Shown here: positions 1 through 7,024 of the stretch, in pieces
Position numbering within the stretch: the first letter of the stretch is position 1
Layout: every line of letters begins with the position of its first letter
Virus record (IMG/VR): IMGVR_UViG_3300049491_001102
Coordinates: 1-64,000 of that record
From: a virus
DNA length: 64,000 bases
Direction: 5' to 3' (one strand)
Position numbers and translations under genes: made by a program
Notes under the pieces: model-generated
Seen by the model: only the letters and a program-made list of their open reading frames with translations
What the model was told of the DNA's origin: nothing
Databases searched by the model: none

Positions 1-327
1 TTGCCCCGGTGGGGGTTCTCGGCGCGTGGCTTTGGGTCGGCGCGCTCGTGCTGAGACTGTTCTGCGCTAGTCGACCCATTTGGGTGGGTTGGGTGCGCGA
101 ACGGCTAGGATTTGGTTTTGTGCCCACGCACGAGCACGGCTTTTTGGGTGCGATGTGCATGGCGCTTGAACATGTCCGCGGGTCGGCCCACGTCTGGGGT
201 TCATGCTGGGCTTGCCGAGCGATTCGCCGATCGGGAGTTATCGCTTGCCCATTTTCGCGTGGGCGTTAACATCGACCCCGCTTGCGGGGTCGATTCTTGG
301 GGGAATTCGCTTGTGTGCCCAAAACGC
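1..327. other. left-edge stretch without a recognised gene
   Basis: No reading frame here has convincing coding character. The G+T-rich top strand gives short open frames of 70-106 codons in several registers, with no ribosome site and no recognisable protein. The only clear structure is the perfect hairpin at 271-294 and the terminator that begins at 328. Confidence 0.5.
271..294. repeat. perfect 11-bp inverted repeat
   Basis: Arms ATCGACCCCGC and GCGGGGTCGAT are separated by TT, so the folded RNA would have a very GC-rich stem closed by a CUUG-type loop. No T-run follows on either strand, so it is not a classical terminator. It could be a transcript-end stabiliser or a protein site. Confidence 0.6.
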
Positions 328-361
328 AAAAAGGACGGGGCTTTTTGGGCCGCCGTCCTTT
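328..361 (-). terminator. intrinsic terminator of the left-arm operon
   Basis: The stem AAAGGACGG/CCGTCCTTT (9 bp, loop of 14) is followed on the minus strand by a T5 run. It lies about 20 bases past the stop codon of the 383-853 gene and would end the leftward transcript. Confidence 0.75.
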
Positions 362-382
362 GTTCGAGGTTTTTGGGTTCGC

Positions 383-853
383 CTAGTCGTCGCCGAACGA
401 TCCGCTGCTGCTATCTGAACTTGAATCGGTGAAGCTGTCCGCAACCGTGCTCGCCACGTCGCAAAGCGTTTCGGCCACGCTGGCGATGAACGATTCGCGT
501 GTGGGCGAATCGGCAAGCGCGTCAATATCCGGCAAGATGCTCGCGAGGTTGGCCATGTCGAACCCTGTCAAGGTTTGGCTCTCAGCCGGTGGGCGTGGGC
601 GTTCGGGTTCGCTCACGCTGCGCTCAAGCCTTGGCGAGGTCGACACCGCGGCGAATACGAGCACGGCCACATCGGCGGCGCGCTCATAGGTCGGGTTTCG
701 CCAAAGCAGGGCGAGAGCATCGTCTAGGCGGGATCGCTGCTCGCCGTAGGTGTCTCGTCGCCAATTTGTGCTCTCGGTGTTCTCGGTCAAACGGCTGGCA
801 ATCATGCTAAGCCAAGTTTCCGCGGTCTTGAGTCTTTCGTCTGCGCTATGCAT
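383..853 (-). CDS. hypothetical protein, left-arm family A
   Basis: A 156-residue protein of unknown function. Residues about 40-70 (an LDDAL segment, then YERAADVAVLVFAA) match the corresponding part of the 171-residue protein at 2624-3139 (EKAADVANYAFM), so the two are paralogues. The last 20 residues are almost only Ser, Asp and Gly, an acidic disordered tail. The ATG at 851-853 has no ribosome-binding site. It sits 6 bases after the TATTATA box of a class-2 promoter, so translation may be leaderless. It is the last gene of the leftward array and is followed by a terminator. Confidence 0.75.
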   Translation of the reverse strand: MHSADERLKTAETWLSMIASRLTENTESTNWRRDTYGEQRSRLDDALALLWRNPTYERAADVAVLVFAAVSTSPRLERSVSEPERPRPPAESQTLTGFDMANLASILPDIDALADSPTRESFIASVAETLCDVASTVADSFTDSSSDSSSGSFGDD

Positions 854-856
854 TGT

Positions 857-885
857 CGTTATAATAGCGTTGCATGACGAAAGTT
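857..885 (-). promoter_or_regulatory. class-2 promoter (AACTTT...TATTATA)
   Basis: On the minus strand AACTTT (885-880) is followed after 11 bases by GCTATTATA. The same spacing is found at eight other sites in this window. The ATG of the 383-853 gene begins 6 bases after TATTATA. Confidence 0.7.
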
Positions 886-909
886 ATCGTTTTTAGCTTC
901 GTTGGCTTT

Positions 910-1155
910 TCAGCGCCCTATAATGTCGCGAAGCCATGCGCGGCGTGCAAAGAACTTGGCACGCGTTGGGAGTTCTCGCCGCTTCTCGCCCCAAGCTAGC
1001 CGCACACACTCGGCTATCGCGTCCGTTTCGCTGAACAGCGCAGGGAGTGGCCGCGCCGTGTGTTCATGCTCGAAAATACTTTCGCGAGTCAAAACGTAGA
1101 TCTCGCCCTCGCTATCGGCACAAACAAGAAATTGTCGCGCTCTTGCCGTTGTCAT
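910..1155 (-). CDS. hypothetical protein, tandem paralogue (family B)
   Basis: An 81-residue protein of unknown function. It aligns along most of its length with its upstream neighbour at 1152-1388: FLVCADSEGEIYV against YIVCATYYGETYV, then PLPALFSE against PLPPARFSE and ECVRLAW against QCVRLGL. It is therefore one copy of a tandem duplication. The start codon overlaps the stop of that neighbour (ATGA), which implies translational coupling. No membrane segment or known motif is visible. Confidence 0.7.
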   Translation of the reverse strand: MTTARARQFLVCADSEGEIYVLTRESIFEHEHTARPLPALFSETDAIAECVRLAWGEKRRELPTRAKFFARRAWLRDIIGR

Positions 1156-1388
1156 TTCTTACGGCTGATCCGCTTGACGTAGTAAACCGCGGTCTCGTCA
1201 AAGCTTGGCGGTTTGGGATCCGCCAATCCCAAGCGCACACACTGCGCTTGCGCACCCGCTTCGCTGAACCGTGCGGGTGGCAGTGGGTTCGTCTTCTCAT
1301 GCACGAAGTAGTCGCCATCACACCAAACGTAGGTTTCGCCGTAGTACGTTGCACACACGATGTAACGGCGCCTTTTATCCGTTACCAT
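1152..1388 (-). CDS. hypothetical protein, tandem paralogue (family B)
   Basis: A 78-residue unknown protein starting MVTDKRRRYIVCATYYGE. This ATG was chosen because the longer frame would run into the neighbouring gene and the homology to the 81-residue copy begins here. It is rich in aromatic residues (YYGETYVW) and keeps the PLPPARFSE and CVRLGL blocks of the family. The 73-residue protein at 1390-1611 has a similar opening (YVACEWITAAGEVY) and may be a more distant third copy. Confidence 0.7.
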   Translation of the reverse strand: MVTDKRRRYIVCATYYGETYVWCDGDYFVHEKTNPLPPARFSEAGAQAQCVRLGLADPKPPSFDETAVYYVKRISRKK

Positions 1389-1389
1389 G

Positions 1390-1611
1390 CTATTTCGCGA
1401 GCATCCAATCGTAAAAAGCCATGATATCGCTTTCGGCGAGCGTGTACTTTGCCCATGCGTCGCCACCTTCCTTGGCAAAGTTGGCGGCCGCTTCTTTCGC
1501 ATAGGTTTGGGCTTGCTCTCTATTCATGAGCGCAAGATCGTACACTTCACCCGCGGCTGTAATCCACTCACAAGCAACGTAAAGGCGCTCGGGAAGATTT
1601 GAAGCACTCAT
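1390..1611 (-). CDS. hypothetical protein, possible distant family B member
   Basis: A 73-residue unknown protein. The start MSASNLPERLYVACEW was taken because its ATG overlaps the stop of the upstream gene at 1608 (ATGA), while a longer frame would sit inside that gene. The first 25 residues resemble the family B proteins next door. A helical Ala-rich middle (REQAQTYAKEAAANF) follows. Confidence 0.65.
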   Translation of the reverse strand: MSASNLPERLYVACEWITAAGEVYDLALMNREQAQTYAKEAAANFAKEGGDAWAKYTLAESDIMAFYDWMLAK

Positions 1612-1817
1612 AGCGTGCCCTCGTTTCGCCGCGCTACCTCTTCGATGTGATGATCCATCACGGCCGTGTGTGGCATCTCGGTCGTGAAGGGGAAGCAACA
1701 CCCGCCCGTGACACACGCGTGACCCTCGATCGCCGCGGGCTCGGGATAGTAGCTAGGAGCCGGGCAAACGCCCGTATGCACAAAAAGCTTGATCGCTAGA
1801 ATGATCGCGTCTCTCAT
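1608..1817 (-). CDS. hypothetical small protein with hydrophobic N-terminus (family C)
   Basis: A 69-residue unknown protein with a short hydrophobic start (MRDAIILAIKLF) and a Cys at position 18 that could be a lipid-attachment or disulfide cysteine. It resembles the 85-residue protein at 3163-3420 (MDQAILLAILML, then a Cys and a conserved xGYxxxxxxD region), so it is probably a paralogue. It is coupled on both sides by ATGA overlaps. Confidence 0.6.
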   Translation of the reverse strand: MRDAIILAIKLFVHTGVCPAPSYYPEPAAIEGHACVTGGCCFPFTTEMPHTAVMDHHIEEVARRNEGTL

Positions 1818-2179
1818 GTTTCTACTTTCTTCGTCGCGCTAGTTCGCATTGCAAAGTTAGCTTGCCGCCTAAGCCCTTGCACCATGCCAGTGCGTAGGAT
1901 TGGCAAGGGAACGCCGCTTTCCACTCCAAAATCAACTTCGAAAGCCCAATAAGGCGGGTAATCGTGTGTGATCTCGGGAAATGTAACGCCGCGCAAGTTT
2001 AGGATCTCGTCGATCACTTCGTCGTCGGCGATCGCATCGACAATCTTGAGCGTTTCTTCGTGCGTTAGCTCTAACGCGTCCGCTAAGCACCGAACGACGC
2101 CAGGTTGCCCGCGAAGGTACTCGGCACGCGCTTGGGTATAGCCGTCGTCTGTATCGCTCGTGATTTCTTCGTCTTTCAT
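1814..2179 (-). CDS. hypothetical protein, family D module
   Basis: A 121-residue unknown protein. Its first 60 residues (YTQARAEYLRG, then LELTHEETLKIVDAI, then EVIDEILNLRG) match a segment near residues 200-245 of the 336-residue protein at 5198-6208 (YVHARADYLRE, LERDAVTALVDRI, QAVDELLELRD). The rest differs, so this is a shared mobile module of predicted helices rather than a whole-gene duplication. It is the first gene downstream of a class-1-like promoter at 2189-2217 (SD-like GCGGG before ATG). Confidence 0.7.
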   Translation of the reverse strand: MKDEEITSDTDDGYTQARAEYLRGQPGVVRCLADALELTHEETLKIVDAIADDEVIDEILNLRGVTFPEITHDYPPYWAFEVDFGVESGVPLPILRTGMVQGLRRQANFAMRTSATKKVET

Positions 2180-2188
2180 CCCGCTTTC

Positions 2189-2217
2189 TTTGTACAGGAC
2201 AAAAAGAGCGAGTGCAA
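2189..2217 (-). promoter_or_regulatory. class-1 early-type promoter (variant)
   Basis: On the minus strand, GCTTTCTAAGT leads into TTGCAC, a 17-base spacer and TACAAA. The upstream block and -35 match the other class-1 promoters of the left arm. The -10 element differs from the usual TAAGTT. Confidence 0.55.
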
Positions 2218-2267
2218 GACTTAGAAAGCAAAAAGTTCTCTTCTAACAGTTACGCGTGCGGTTTTGT

Positions 2268-2564
2268 TCACGCGGGAGGCGGGGTGCACGACCCCGGCAA
2301 CCCGTTCGCAGTCCGCTCGGCTGGTGTGAGCTCAAGCCACGCGATCGTCCAAGACTCGGCAATGCTCGCGAGGTTGGCATGCAACACCGCGCGCACGATT
2401 GCGCCCGAAAGGACACCCAACGGGAGCGTGAGCACGATCGGGAGCCAAACAAGCTGATAGGGCTCTTGCCCGGGGATTTCGACCCACACGTCGCCAAGTA
2501 AGCCAACCGTGGTGAATTTGAAAAAACCGCAATTCGGGGTTTGAACGAGGTACTCCACGACCAT
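2268..2564 (-). CDS. small membrane protein
   Basis: A 98-residue protein of unknown function. The ATG at 2564 has a GGGG ribosome site 5 bases upstream and is preferred over a TTG 7 codons earlier. Residues about 40-65 (VWLPIVLTLPLGVLSGAIV) form a strong membrane helix, and a shorter hydrophobic stretch lies near the N-terminus. The C-terminus is Pro-rich. It probably sits in the host inner membrane. Confidence 0.6.
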   Translation of the reverse strand: MVVEYLVQTPNCGFFKFTTVGLLGDVWVEIPGQEPYQLVWLPIVLTLPLGVLSGAIVRAVLHANLASIAESWTIAWLELTPAERTANGLPGSCTPPPA

Positions 2565-2623
2565 CAAACCCCGAACACGGCGCAAATATTGCGCGAGTTT
2601 TGTCCTATTGCCGAGCGCGGCGC

Positions 2624-3139
2624 CTAGGCTCGCTCTTGGATCAATCCTTGACGATCGATTAGCCCGACGCCTTCGAACTCAAGCGCTCGCGTATCGTCCG
2701 GAGCCGCAACAAGGTATTTGACGAGTTGCTCGCGGGTTAGCTTTGTGAATATTTCGATCCACTCCCCGCGCTTGAGCACCCGCAAACCCTGATAGTACAC
2801 CCAACGAAATCGGTAGGAATTAAGCGTTACAAATGGACTTTGCGCCGTCTCTTGCTCGCACATGCTATCCGTGTGCGCTCGCACGCATTTCCCTTCTTTT
2901 TGCGCACGCAAGAGCTCGGCACGCATAAACGCATAGTTTGCGACGTCGGCGGCCTTTTCAACCGTTGGAAAATCTTCCATGTCCGAAAGCGCCCGCTCAA
3001 GCAATCGAGTGCACTCACCTAACGGCATCCCTCGCCAGCCGGTGCGGCCGTAGTGATCCATTGCGAATTTTATCCGTTTCAACATGGCGTATTGCCATGA
3101 AAAAACAGCGCTTGTTTGTTCTTCCCTTGTCATTGTCAT
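2624..3139 (-). CDS. hypothetical protein, left-arm family A
   Basis: A 171-residue unknown protein and the longer paralogue of the 383-853 product (shared CTRLLERAL and VEKAADVANYAFM). The C-terminal half (RFRWVYYQGLRVL, then EIFTKLTREQLVKYLVA) is absent from the short paralogue and may be a second domain. ATG at 3139 follows an AAGAGACGAAC ribosome site typical of the left arm. A second ATG two codons later is possible. Confidence 0.75.
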   Translation of the reverse strand: MTMTREEQTSAVFSWQYAMLKRIKFAMDHYGRTGWRGMPLGECTRLLERALSDMEDFPTVEKAADVANYAFMRAELLRAQKEGKCVRAHTDSMCEQETAQSPFVTLNSYRFRWVYYQGLRVLKRGEWIEIFTKLTREQLVKYLVAAPDDTRALEFEGVGLIDRQGLIQERA

Positions 3140-3162
3140 TTGTTCGTCTCTTACACTCGGGT

Positions 3163-3420
3163 TTATTTCAATGTCCCTTTGAACGGCGCCGGTTTGCGCC
3201 GCTTCTCTTCGTCTTTGCGAAGTCGGCGAACTGATCGGCGGATGTCGCCCGCGGTGATGTTTTTGGTCGTTGGGATAGCGCAGCGATCGGTGCTGTCGAG
3301 GATCGGGATGCTCGCGTAACCCGTGATTTCGCCCTCTTTAGGTGTTGGATAGCCGTTTTCGCTCGTGCAAATGTTGAGACGGCCCAACATGAGGATTGCG
3401 AGTAGGATTGCTTGATCCAT
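3163..3420 (-). CDS. hypothetical small protein (family C)
   Basis: An 85-residue unknown protein with a hydrophobic N-terminus (MDQAILLAILMLG) followed by a Cys, and a very basic C-terminus (RRSVRRLRKDEEKRRK). It resembles the 69-residue protein at 1608-1817. Its ATG overlaps the TAA of the upstream gene (TAATG), so it is translationally coupled. Confidence 0.65.
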   Translation of the reverse strand: MDQAILLAILMLGRLNICTSENGYPTPKEGEITGYASIPILDSTDRCAIPTTKNITAGDIRRSVRRLRKDEEKRRKPAPFKGTLK

Positions 3421-3860
3421 TAGTTTGTTCCTTCACTGCTAACGTGGTCTTGCTTGATTGCACATTGTAAAAGGTCCAAAACCGCACCTCTAAACTCCGT
3501 GTTGTAGTTTTGCCCCGCCACATAATGCAACTCATATGGCACACCGCCATAGGCAAAACGGACTTTTTTCGCCTTTATTTGCGCTTGAATCCAAGCCAAT
3601 CCAGCGGATTCAATTTGGTCGGCAAGCCTTTCAATCTCTGGTAACCCGGCTATGGCCGTTTTTAGGTCTTTTTGGTAGTACCTTTCGCCGCTAGGGCCAT
3701 AGTCTCGGCGGTCGATCTCCGGTTCCCGGCGGGCGATCCGAACGAGATCCCAAAGCACGCGACGTTCGGGCGAGTTAGCTCGCGCAACACGGGCAAGTCG
3801 TTGTCGCTCGTGGATCCGTGCCGCTTCTAGTTCCTTAGTTCGAAGTGTTCGTGCTCGCAT
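3420..3860 (-). CDS. hypothetical protein, family E
   Basis: A 146-residue unknown protein. The start at 3860 (MRARTLRTKE) was chosen because the longer frame would extend through the class-1 promoter at 3886-3914, and a GACGAAGC ribosome site precedes this ATG as it does in the paralogue. Residues about 50-140 (PEIDRRDYG, YYQKDL, YVAGQNYNTEFR) match the 124-residue protein at 4704-5078 (PEIDKQDYG, YYHEDI, YVAGQNYATEFR). The strict VAGQNYxTEFR block looks like a functional motif. Mostly helical and basic at the N-terminus. Confidence 0.75.
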   Translation of the reverse strand: MRARTLRTKELEAARIHERQRLARVARANSPERRVLWDLVRIARREPEIDRRDYGPSGERYYQKDLKTAIAGLPEIERLADQIESAGLAWIQAQIKAKKVRFAYGGVPYELHYVAGQNYNTEFRGAVLDLLQCAIKQDHVSSEGTN

Positions 3861-3885
3861 TGCTTCGTCTTTCGTCTGTCTAAGT

Positions 3886-3914
3886 AACTTAGGCGATGTA
3901 AAAACGGATTTCAA
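3886..3914 (-). promoter_or_regulatory. class-1 early-type promoter
   Basis: On the minus strand: TTGAAA (3914-3909), a 17-base spacer, then TAAGTT (3891-3886), preceded by TTTCTAAGAC. The following TAAGTTACTTA is shared with the promoters at 5106 and 6376. It drives the 3860 gene. Confidence 0.65.
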
Positions 3915-3964
3915 GTCTTAGAAAGCAAAAAGTTGCTCTCTAGGAAACAAAGGCGAATAAAGCG

Positions 3965-4285
3965 CTATAGTTTGGCGAAATCGATCTCAAGAGGTTTTTG
4001 CCATTGCGCGCCAATCAAGCGCACGAGTTCACGCCCCGGCACGCGATAGTCGCGTTTATAGTGGAATTGAATCTCAAGAGAAATCGGCCCGTTTTGCGCG
4101 AATAGGCGCAAATATGCGCTTATATCGTCAAACAACGTGTTTTCGTCAATCCCCACGGTATAGAGCGAGCTACCTACCGTTTGCGTGAGCCGCACACCTC
4201 GCACCGCCAGCCAATCCCCAAGCAATAGGCGGCGATACTCCGTTTTATCGGGATCGGCGACAATGTCGGCGATGCTCCGGTTCAT
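3965..4285 (-). CDS. hypothetical protein
   Basis: A 106-residue protein that I do not recognise. The N-terminus is acidic and helical. The middle has alternating hydrophobic and charged residues (ISLEIQFHYKRDYRVPG) compatible with a small alpha/beta fold. The start overlaps the stop of the 4282-4716 gene (ATGA). It is the last gene of the unit that starts at promoter 5106. Confidence 0.65.
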   Translation of the reverse strand: MNRSIADIVADPDKTEYRRLLLGDWLAVRGVRLTQTVGSSLYTVGIDENTLFDDISAYLRLFAQNGPISLEIQFHYKRDYRVPGRELVRLIGAQWQKPLEIDFAKL

Positions 4286-4716
4286 AGGCGCGCCGCCACC
4301 CCGGTGATGCGAGCCAAGACAAACGCTTTGCGAATCGCCGTGCGCGCGTCAATGCTTGACGAGTCCCAAAGTGCGAGCGGATTGTCTGCGAGGATTAGGC
4401 GCACACAAAACGACCGTGGTACGCCGTCGCAAAACTTAAGCGACTGCAAACAAGCATAGCGCAACGCTTCGTCCTCACTCTCGTGCGGACCTTTCTTTGT
4501 GATTGCTTGCGGCGATATGCCAGGAGCATTGCTCATCGCAATGTAGGCCGTGCAACTGGATTGATACAGCGCTAAGAACGTAGCAACGGCCATCACTACA
4601 TTTTCGCGCATGTCAGCGCTGTAGTCCCACGGATGCGAGAGGTTGGCGAGATTGTCCCACACACTAACGATCTTGCCCTCGCCAGCTTGTACGATTTGAA
4701 TCTCTAGAGCGTGCAT
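4282..4716 (-). CDS. hypothetical protein
   Basis: A 144-residue unknown protein with no recognised motif. A hydrophobic run near residues 38-52 (ENVVMAVATFLALY) could be a buried helix rather than a membrane segment. The start overlaps the 3' end of the 4704-5078 gene by 13 bases, in line with the tight packing of this operon. Confidence 0.65.
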   Translation of the reverse strand: MHALEIQIVQAGEGKIVSVWDNLANLSHPWDYSADMRENVVMAVATFLALYQSSCTAYIAMSNAPGISPQAITKKGPHESEDEALRYACLQSLKFCDGVPRSFCVRLILADNPLALWDSSSIDARTAIRKAFVLARITGVAARL

Positions 4717-5078
4717 GATGCCTCGCTATCCGCTTGCGCCTGCATTCTTGCGGCGATCTCAAGCACATCGGCGATCCCGTCGCGAAACTCGGTTGCGTAG
4801 TTTTGACCCGCGACGTATTCGACTCGCCCCGGCTCATATGACGCGTAGCGCACGCGATGCTGCGCTTTCGTGAGATATGACTCAAGCCATGCCTCGCCCG
4901 CGGCTTTGATCTTCTTTGACGCGTTGCGACAGCGTGCAAGATCGGATCGGCACGCTTTTATATCCTCATGGTAGTAGGACAGATCAGAGCCGTAGTCTTG
5001 TTTGTCGATCTCGGGGCGCTCGGATGCGAGGGCTAAAAGTTTTGCGCTTGCGGTGAGTTGCTTCTCTTTGCGGGCCAT
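4704..5078 (-). CDS. hypothetical protein, family E
   Basis: A 124-residue unknown protein, paralogue of the 3420-3860 product. It keeps PEIDKQDYG, YYHEDIK, AWLESYL and YVAGQNYATEFRDG, so about 85 residues are shared. The ATG at 5078 lies behind GAGAGACGAAGAA, and the promoter at 5106-5134 is just upstream. The paralogous genes even share promoter and leader sequence, which suggests duplication of whole transcription units. Confidence 0.75.
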   Translation of the reverse strand: MARKEKQLTASAKLLALASERPEIDKQDYGSDLSYYHEDIKACRSDLARCRNASKKIKAAGEAWLESYLTKAQHRVRYASYEPGRVEYVAGQNYATEFRDGIADVLEIAARMQAQADSEASCTL

Positions 5079-5105
5079 TTCTTCGTCTCTCTCGTGTGCC
5101 TAAGT

Positions 5106-5134
5106 AACTTAGAACGTAACAAAGTCGTTTGCAA
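5106..5134 (-). promoter_or_regulatory. class-1 early-type promoter
   Basis: Minus strand TTGCAA (5134-5129), 17 bases, TAAGTT (5111-5106). Upstream GTTTCTATG and downstream ACTTAGGCACACGAGAG are shared with the promoter at 6376-6404. It drives the 4704-5078 operon. Confidence 0.7.
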
Positions 5135-5197
5135 GACATAGAAACAAAAAAGTTCGCTTCTAAAGATAAGGAGCGAACTTTGCGCTTATTGGCGAAC

Positions 5198-6208
5198 CTA
5201 TGGCAAAAACTCCGCACCATCGCACGGTCGCCAGTCTCGTCGCCCCCAACGCCGCGAGTAGGCGCGAACTTTGCCCGCTCGTCGTCGCAACTGAACATCC
5301 CATCCTGACCAAAGCTTGCTCGGCAACGTGATCGTGTTGGCGTGGCTCATGGCCAACTCAACAAGCGCGTAAGTGGTCATGCTTCGCACCTTACTCAAAC
5401 GCTCGGGACGTTTCTTGTGGGTGCAATCGGGCTGGAAGTACCAGTTTTCGCCCGTGCACTCGCTTGTGTTGTCGCGTAGCTCTAAGAGCTCGTCGACGGC
5501 TTGATCATCGTTGATCCGGTCGACCAACGCCGTAACCGCGTCGCGCTCAAGTCCAAGGTCATAGGCCAGCGACTCCCGCAAATAGTCCGCGCGGGCGTGC
5601 ACATAGCTTGAGTGCTCAAGCTCTGAGTGCAAATCCTCATCAAGCAATCCGTAGCTTTCCAGCCGTTTGAAATGCTCGCATAGTTCACCGGCGTACTCAC
5701 CCCGCACTGCTACCGCACGATATCCGTGCGCGCCCGTGATCTCTTGGTGCCAATAGTTCGCCGGATCTTTCTCGCCGAACTCCTTTAGCATGAATTCGAC
5801 GTTGCTACGCTGAACAGACCCACCGCTGTAATCACCGTATTCGATCGCGCCAAAAGTTACCCAGCGCCCCGCGTCCAGTCCATAGGTTTGCGGGTCAATA
5901 CCACGGCATTGATAATCGGCGGCTTGACCATAGTCGCCGACAATGTGCGCTTGCGCAGCGAAGTTTTGTGCAAACAAGTCGACCACAACATCGCTCACGT
6001 GTTTCACGTGTGTCATGCCGTGATAGGCTGTTACTCGCATCGTTTTACCTTTTTGGTCTACGATGCGATACGACTCCAAAAACTCCGTTACGGTATAAAT
6101 GCCGTCTAGCGTTTGAACCTTGACGGTGCCGTATTGCGTCCACGTGAACTCGTCTTGCATGTGCTCGTCGGTTGCGAGTTCGACGGGCGAAAAGTAGTAG
6201 GTCGGCAT
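5198..6208 (-). CDS. hypothetical protein with family D module
   Basis: A 336-residue protein, the largest of the left arm and of unknown function. The start MPTYYFSPVE at 6208 follows a GAAAGAAAG ribosome site; the longer frame overlaps a small upstream gene. Residues around 200-245 carry the module shared with the 121-residue protein at 1814-2179. The N-terminal 190 residues are rich in Tyr and Gly (YGDYSGGS) with no hydrophobic helix. The C-terminus is basic (LRRRAGKVRAYSRRWGRR), which could bind nucleic acid or phospholipid. Confidence 0.75.
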   Translation of the reverse strand: MPTYYFSPVELATDEHMQDEFTWTQYGTVKVQTLDGIYTVTEFLESYRIVDQKGKTMRVTAYHGMTHVKHVSDVVVDLFAQNFAAQAHIVGDYGQAADYQCRGIDPQTYGLDAGRWVTFGAIEYGDYSGGSVQRSNVEFMLKEFGEKDPANYWHQEITGAHGYRAVAVRGEYAGELCEHFKRLESYGLLDEDLHSELEHSSYVHARADYLRESLAYDLGLERDAVTALVDRINDDQAVDELLELRDNTSECTGENWYFQPDCTHKKRPERLSKVRSMTTYALVELAMSHANTITLPSKLWSGWDVQLRRRAGKVRAYSRRWGRRDWRPCDGAEFLP

Positions 6209-6236
6209 GATCGGCTTTCTTTCTTTCTTGCGAGGG

Positions 6237-6350
6237 TTAGCGAAGCTCAAGTTTCAGTAGATAGAATTCAACGAGCGCGGCCCGTTTTTGTACTTTAGAG
6301 AGTGCCGCTTGCGCGGCGACGATGTGCTTGAGTCGTTGCTCGGCTGTCAT
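6237..6350 (-). CDS. 37-residue small protein
   Basis: A 37-codon frame (MTAEQRLKHIVAAQAALSKV... ending KLELR). The ATG at 6350 follows a GAGAGACAAAGC ribosome site at the same distance from the promoter at 6376 as the start codons of the two family E genes from theirs. That conserved leader is the main evidence that it is translated. Predicted to be one amphipathic helix. It lies directly upstream of the 336-residue gene. Function unknown. Confidence 0.5.
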   Translation of the reverse strand: MTAEQRLKHIVAAQAALSKVQKRAALVEFYLLKLELR

Positions 6351-6375
6351 TGCTTTGTCTCTCGTGTGCCTAAGT

Positions 6376-6404
6376 AACTTAGAGCGATCAGAAACCGTTT
6401 GCAA
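6376..6404 (-). promoter_or_regulatory. class-1 early-type promoter
   Basis: Minus strand TTGCAA (6404-6399), 17 bases, TAAGTT (6381-6376). GTTTCTAAGAC lies upstream, as at the other copies. Confidence 0.7.
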
Positions 6405-6408
6405 GTCT

Positions 6409-6432
6409 TAGAAACAAACTTTTTTGTTTCTA
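6409..6432. promoter_or_regulatory. perfect palindrome, putative operator of class-1 promoter
   Basis: TAGAAACAAA and TTTGTTTCTA are perfect 10-bp arms around CTTT, abutting the -35 side of the promoter at 6376-6404. Degenerate versions (TAGAAA...TTCTA) sit at the same place at 2220, 3919 and 5139. A repressor or activator site is more likely than a terminator because no T-run follows. Confidence 0.5.
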
Positions 6433-6457
6433 CGTTTTAGACCAACCAAAAACGCGC

Positions 6458-6988
6458 CTATATCTCGTCATATGCGCAAGATCCGCACATCCCATGCATG
6501 GCCCGCTGGTAGCTGCAATTGCGAATCGGGCCTTTGCAGACGCGACACCGCGTCGATGTGCTCTCGCGCGGCTCGGCTCGGCCACCGGACTTTCGGGGCG
6601 CAACGTCGCGCGTGCGCTTTTCCTCGCCTACGGCTTCGCATTGCCAACCCCACCCGCGAATACCCAAAACCCGCGTGATCCGTGCCGCCGTGTGTGTGCC
6701 GTCGCGTTTTTCGACTTGCAGCACTTGCCCCTCGCGAGGCTCTTGATCGCTTTGGACGATCACGCCCCAAGCCCCCGAATTCAATTTTCCCCAAGTCGCG
6801 CGGGGTTGCGCCGCGTTTGCCTTGCTGGCGACGAATTTGGGCGCGTTGGCGGGCGCCGGCTTGGCCTTTTGCTTTGGCAAAATCCGATCGACTTCATCTT
6901 GCGCCGCGGTATCGCCCGCGAGCGCACGATTGCAAGTTTGCACGAGTTTGGCGTCGTTATGTGCGATCGCGTCTGAACGTAAATTCAT
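6458..6988 (-). CDS. hypothetical protein with C-terminal zinc ribbon
   Basis: A 176-residue protein. The start MNLRSDAIAHND at 6988 has a GGAAAGAAAG ribosome site like that at 6208, whereas the ATG 9 codons upstream has none. Residues 1-60 are a helical segment with a Lys/Ala/Pro linker. The C-terminal 25 residues contain CRVCKGPIRNC and CGSC, enough ligands for one zinc site. The middle has a small beta-rich region (GQVLQVEKRDGTHTAARI). Function unknown. Confidence 0.65.
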   Translation of the reverse strand: MNLRSDAIAHNDAKLVQTCNRALAGDTAAQDEVDRILPKQKAKPAPANAPKFVASKANAAQPRATWGKLNSGAWGVIVQSDQEPREGQVLQVEKRDGTHTAARITRVLGIRGWGWQCEAVGEEKRTRDVAPRKSGGRAEPRESTSTRCRVCKGPIRNCSYQRAMHGMCGSCAYDEI

Positions 6989-7024
6989 GATTTGTTCTTT
7001 CTTTCCGGTATCCATTACAAAACT

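Noticed and set aside
9-432. Short plus-strand frames at the left edge
   Set aside because: Three frames are open at once, which is a composition effect. No start signal.
6409-6432. TAGAAACAAA palindrome as a terminator
   Set aside because: Stem is AT-rich with no T-run after it, and its position upstream of the promoter -35 favours an operator.
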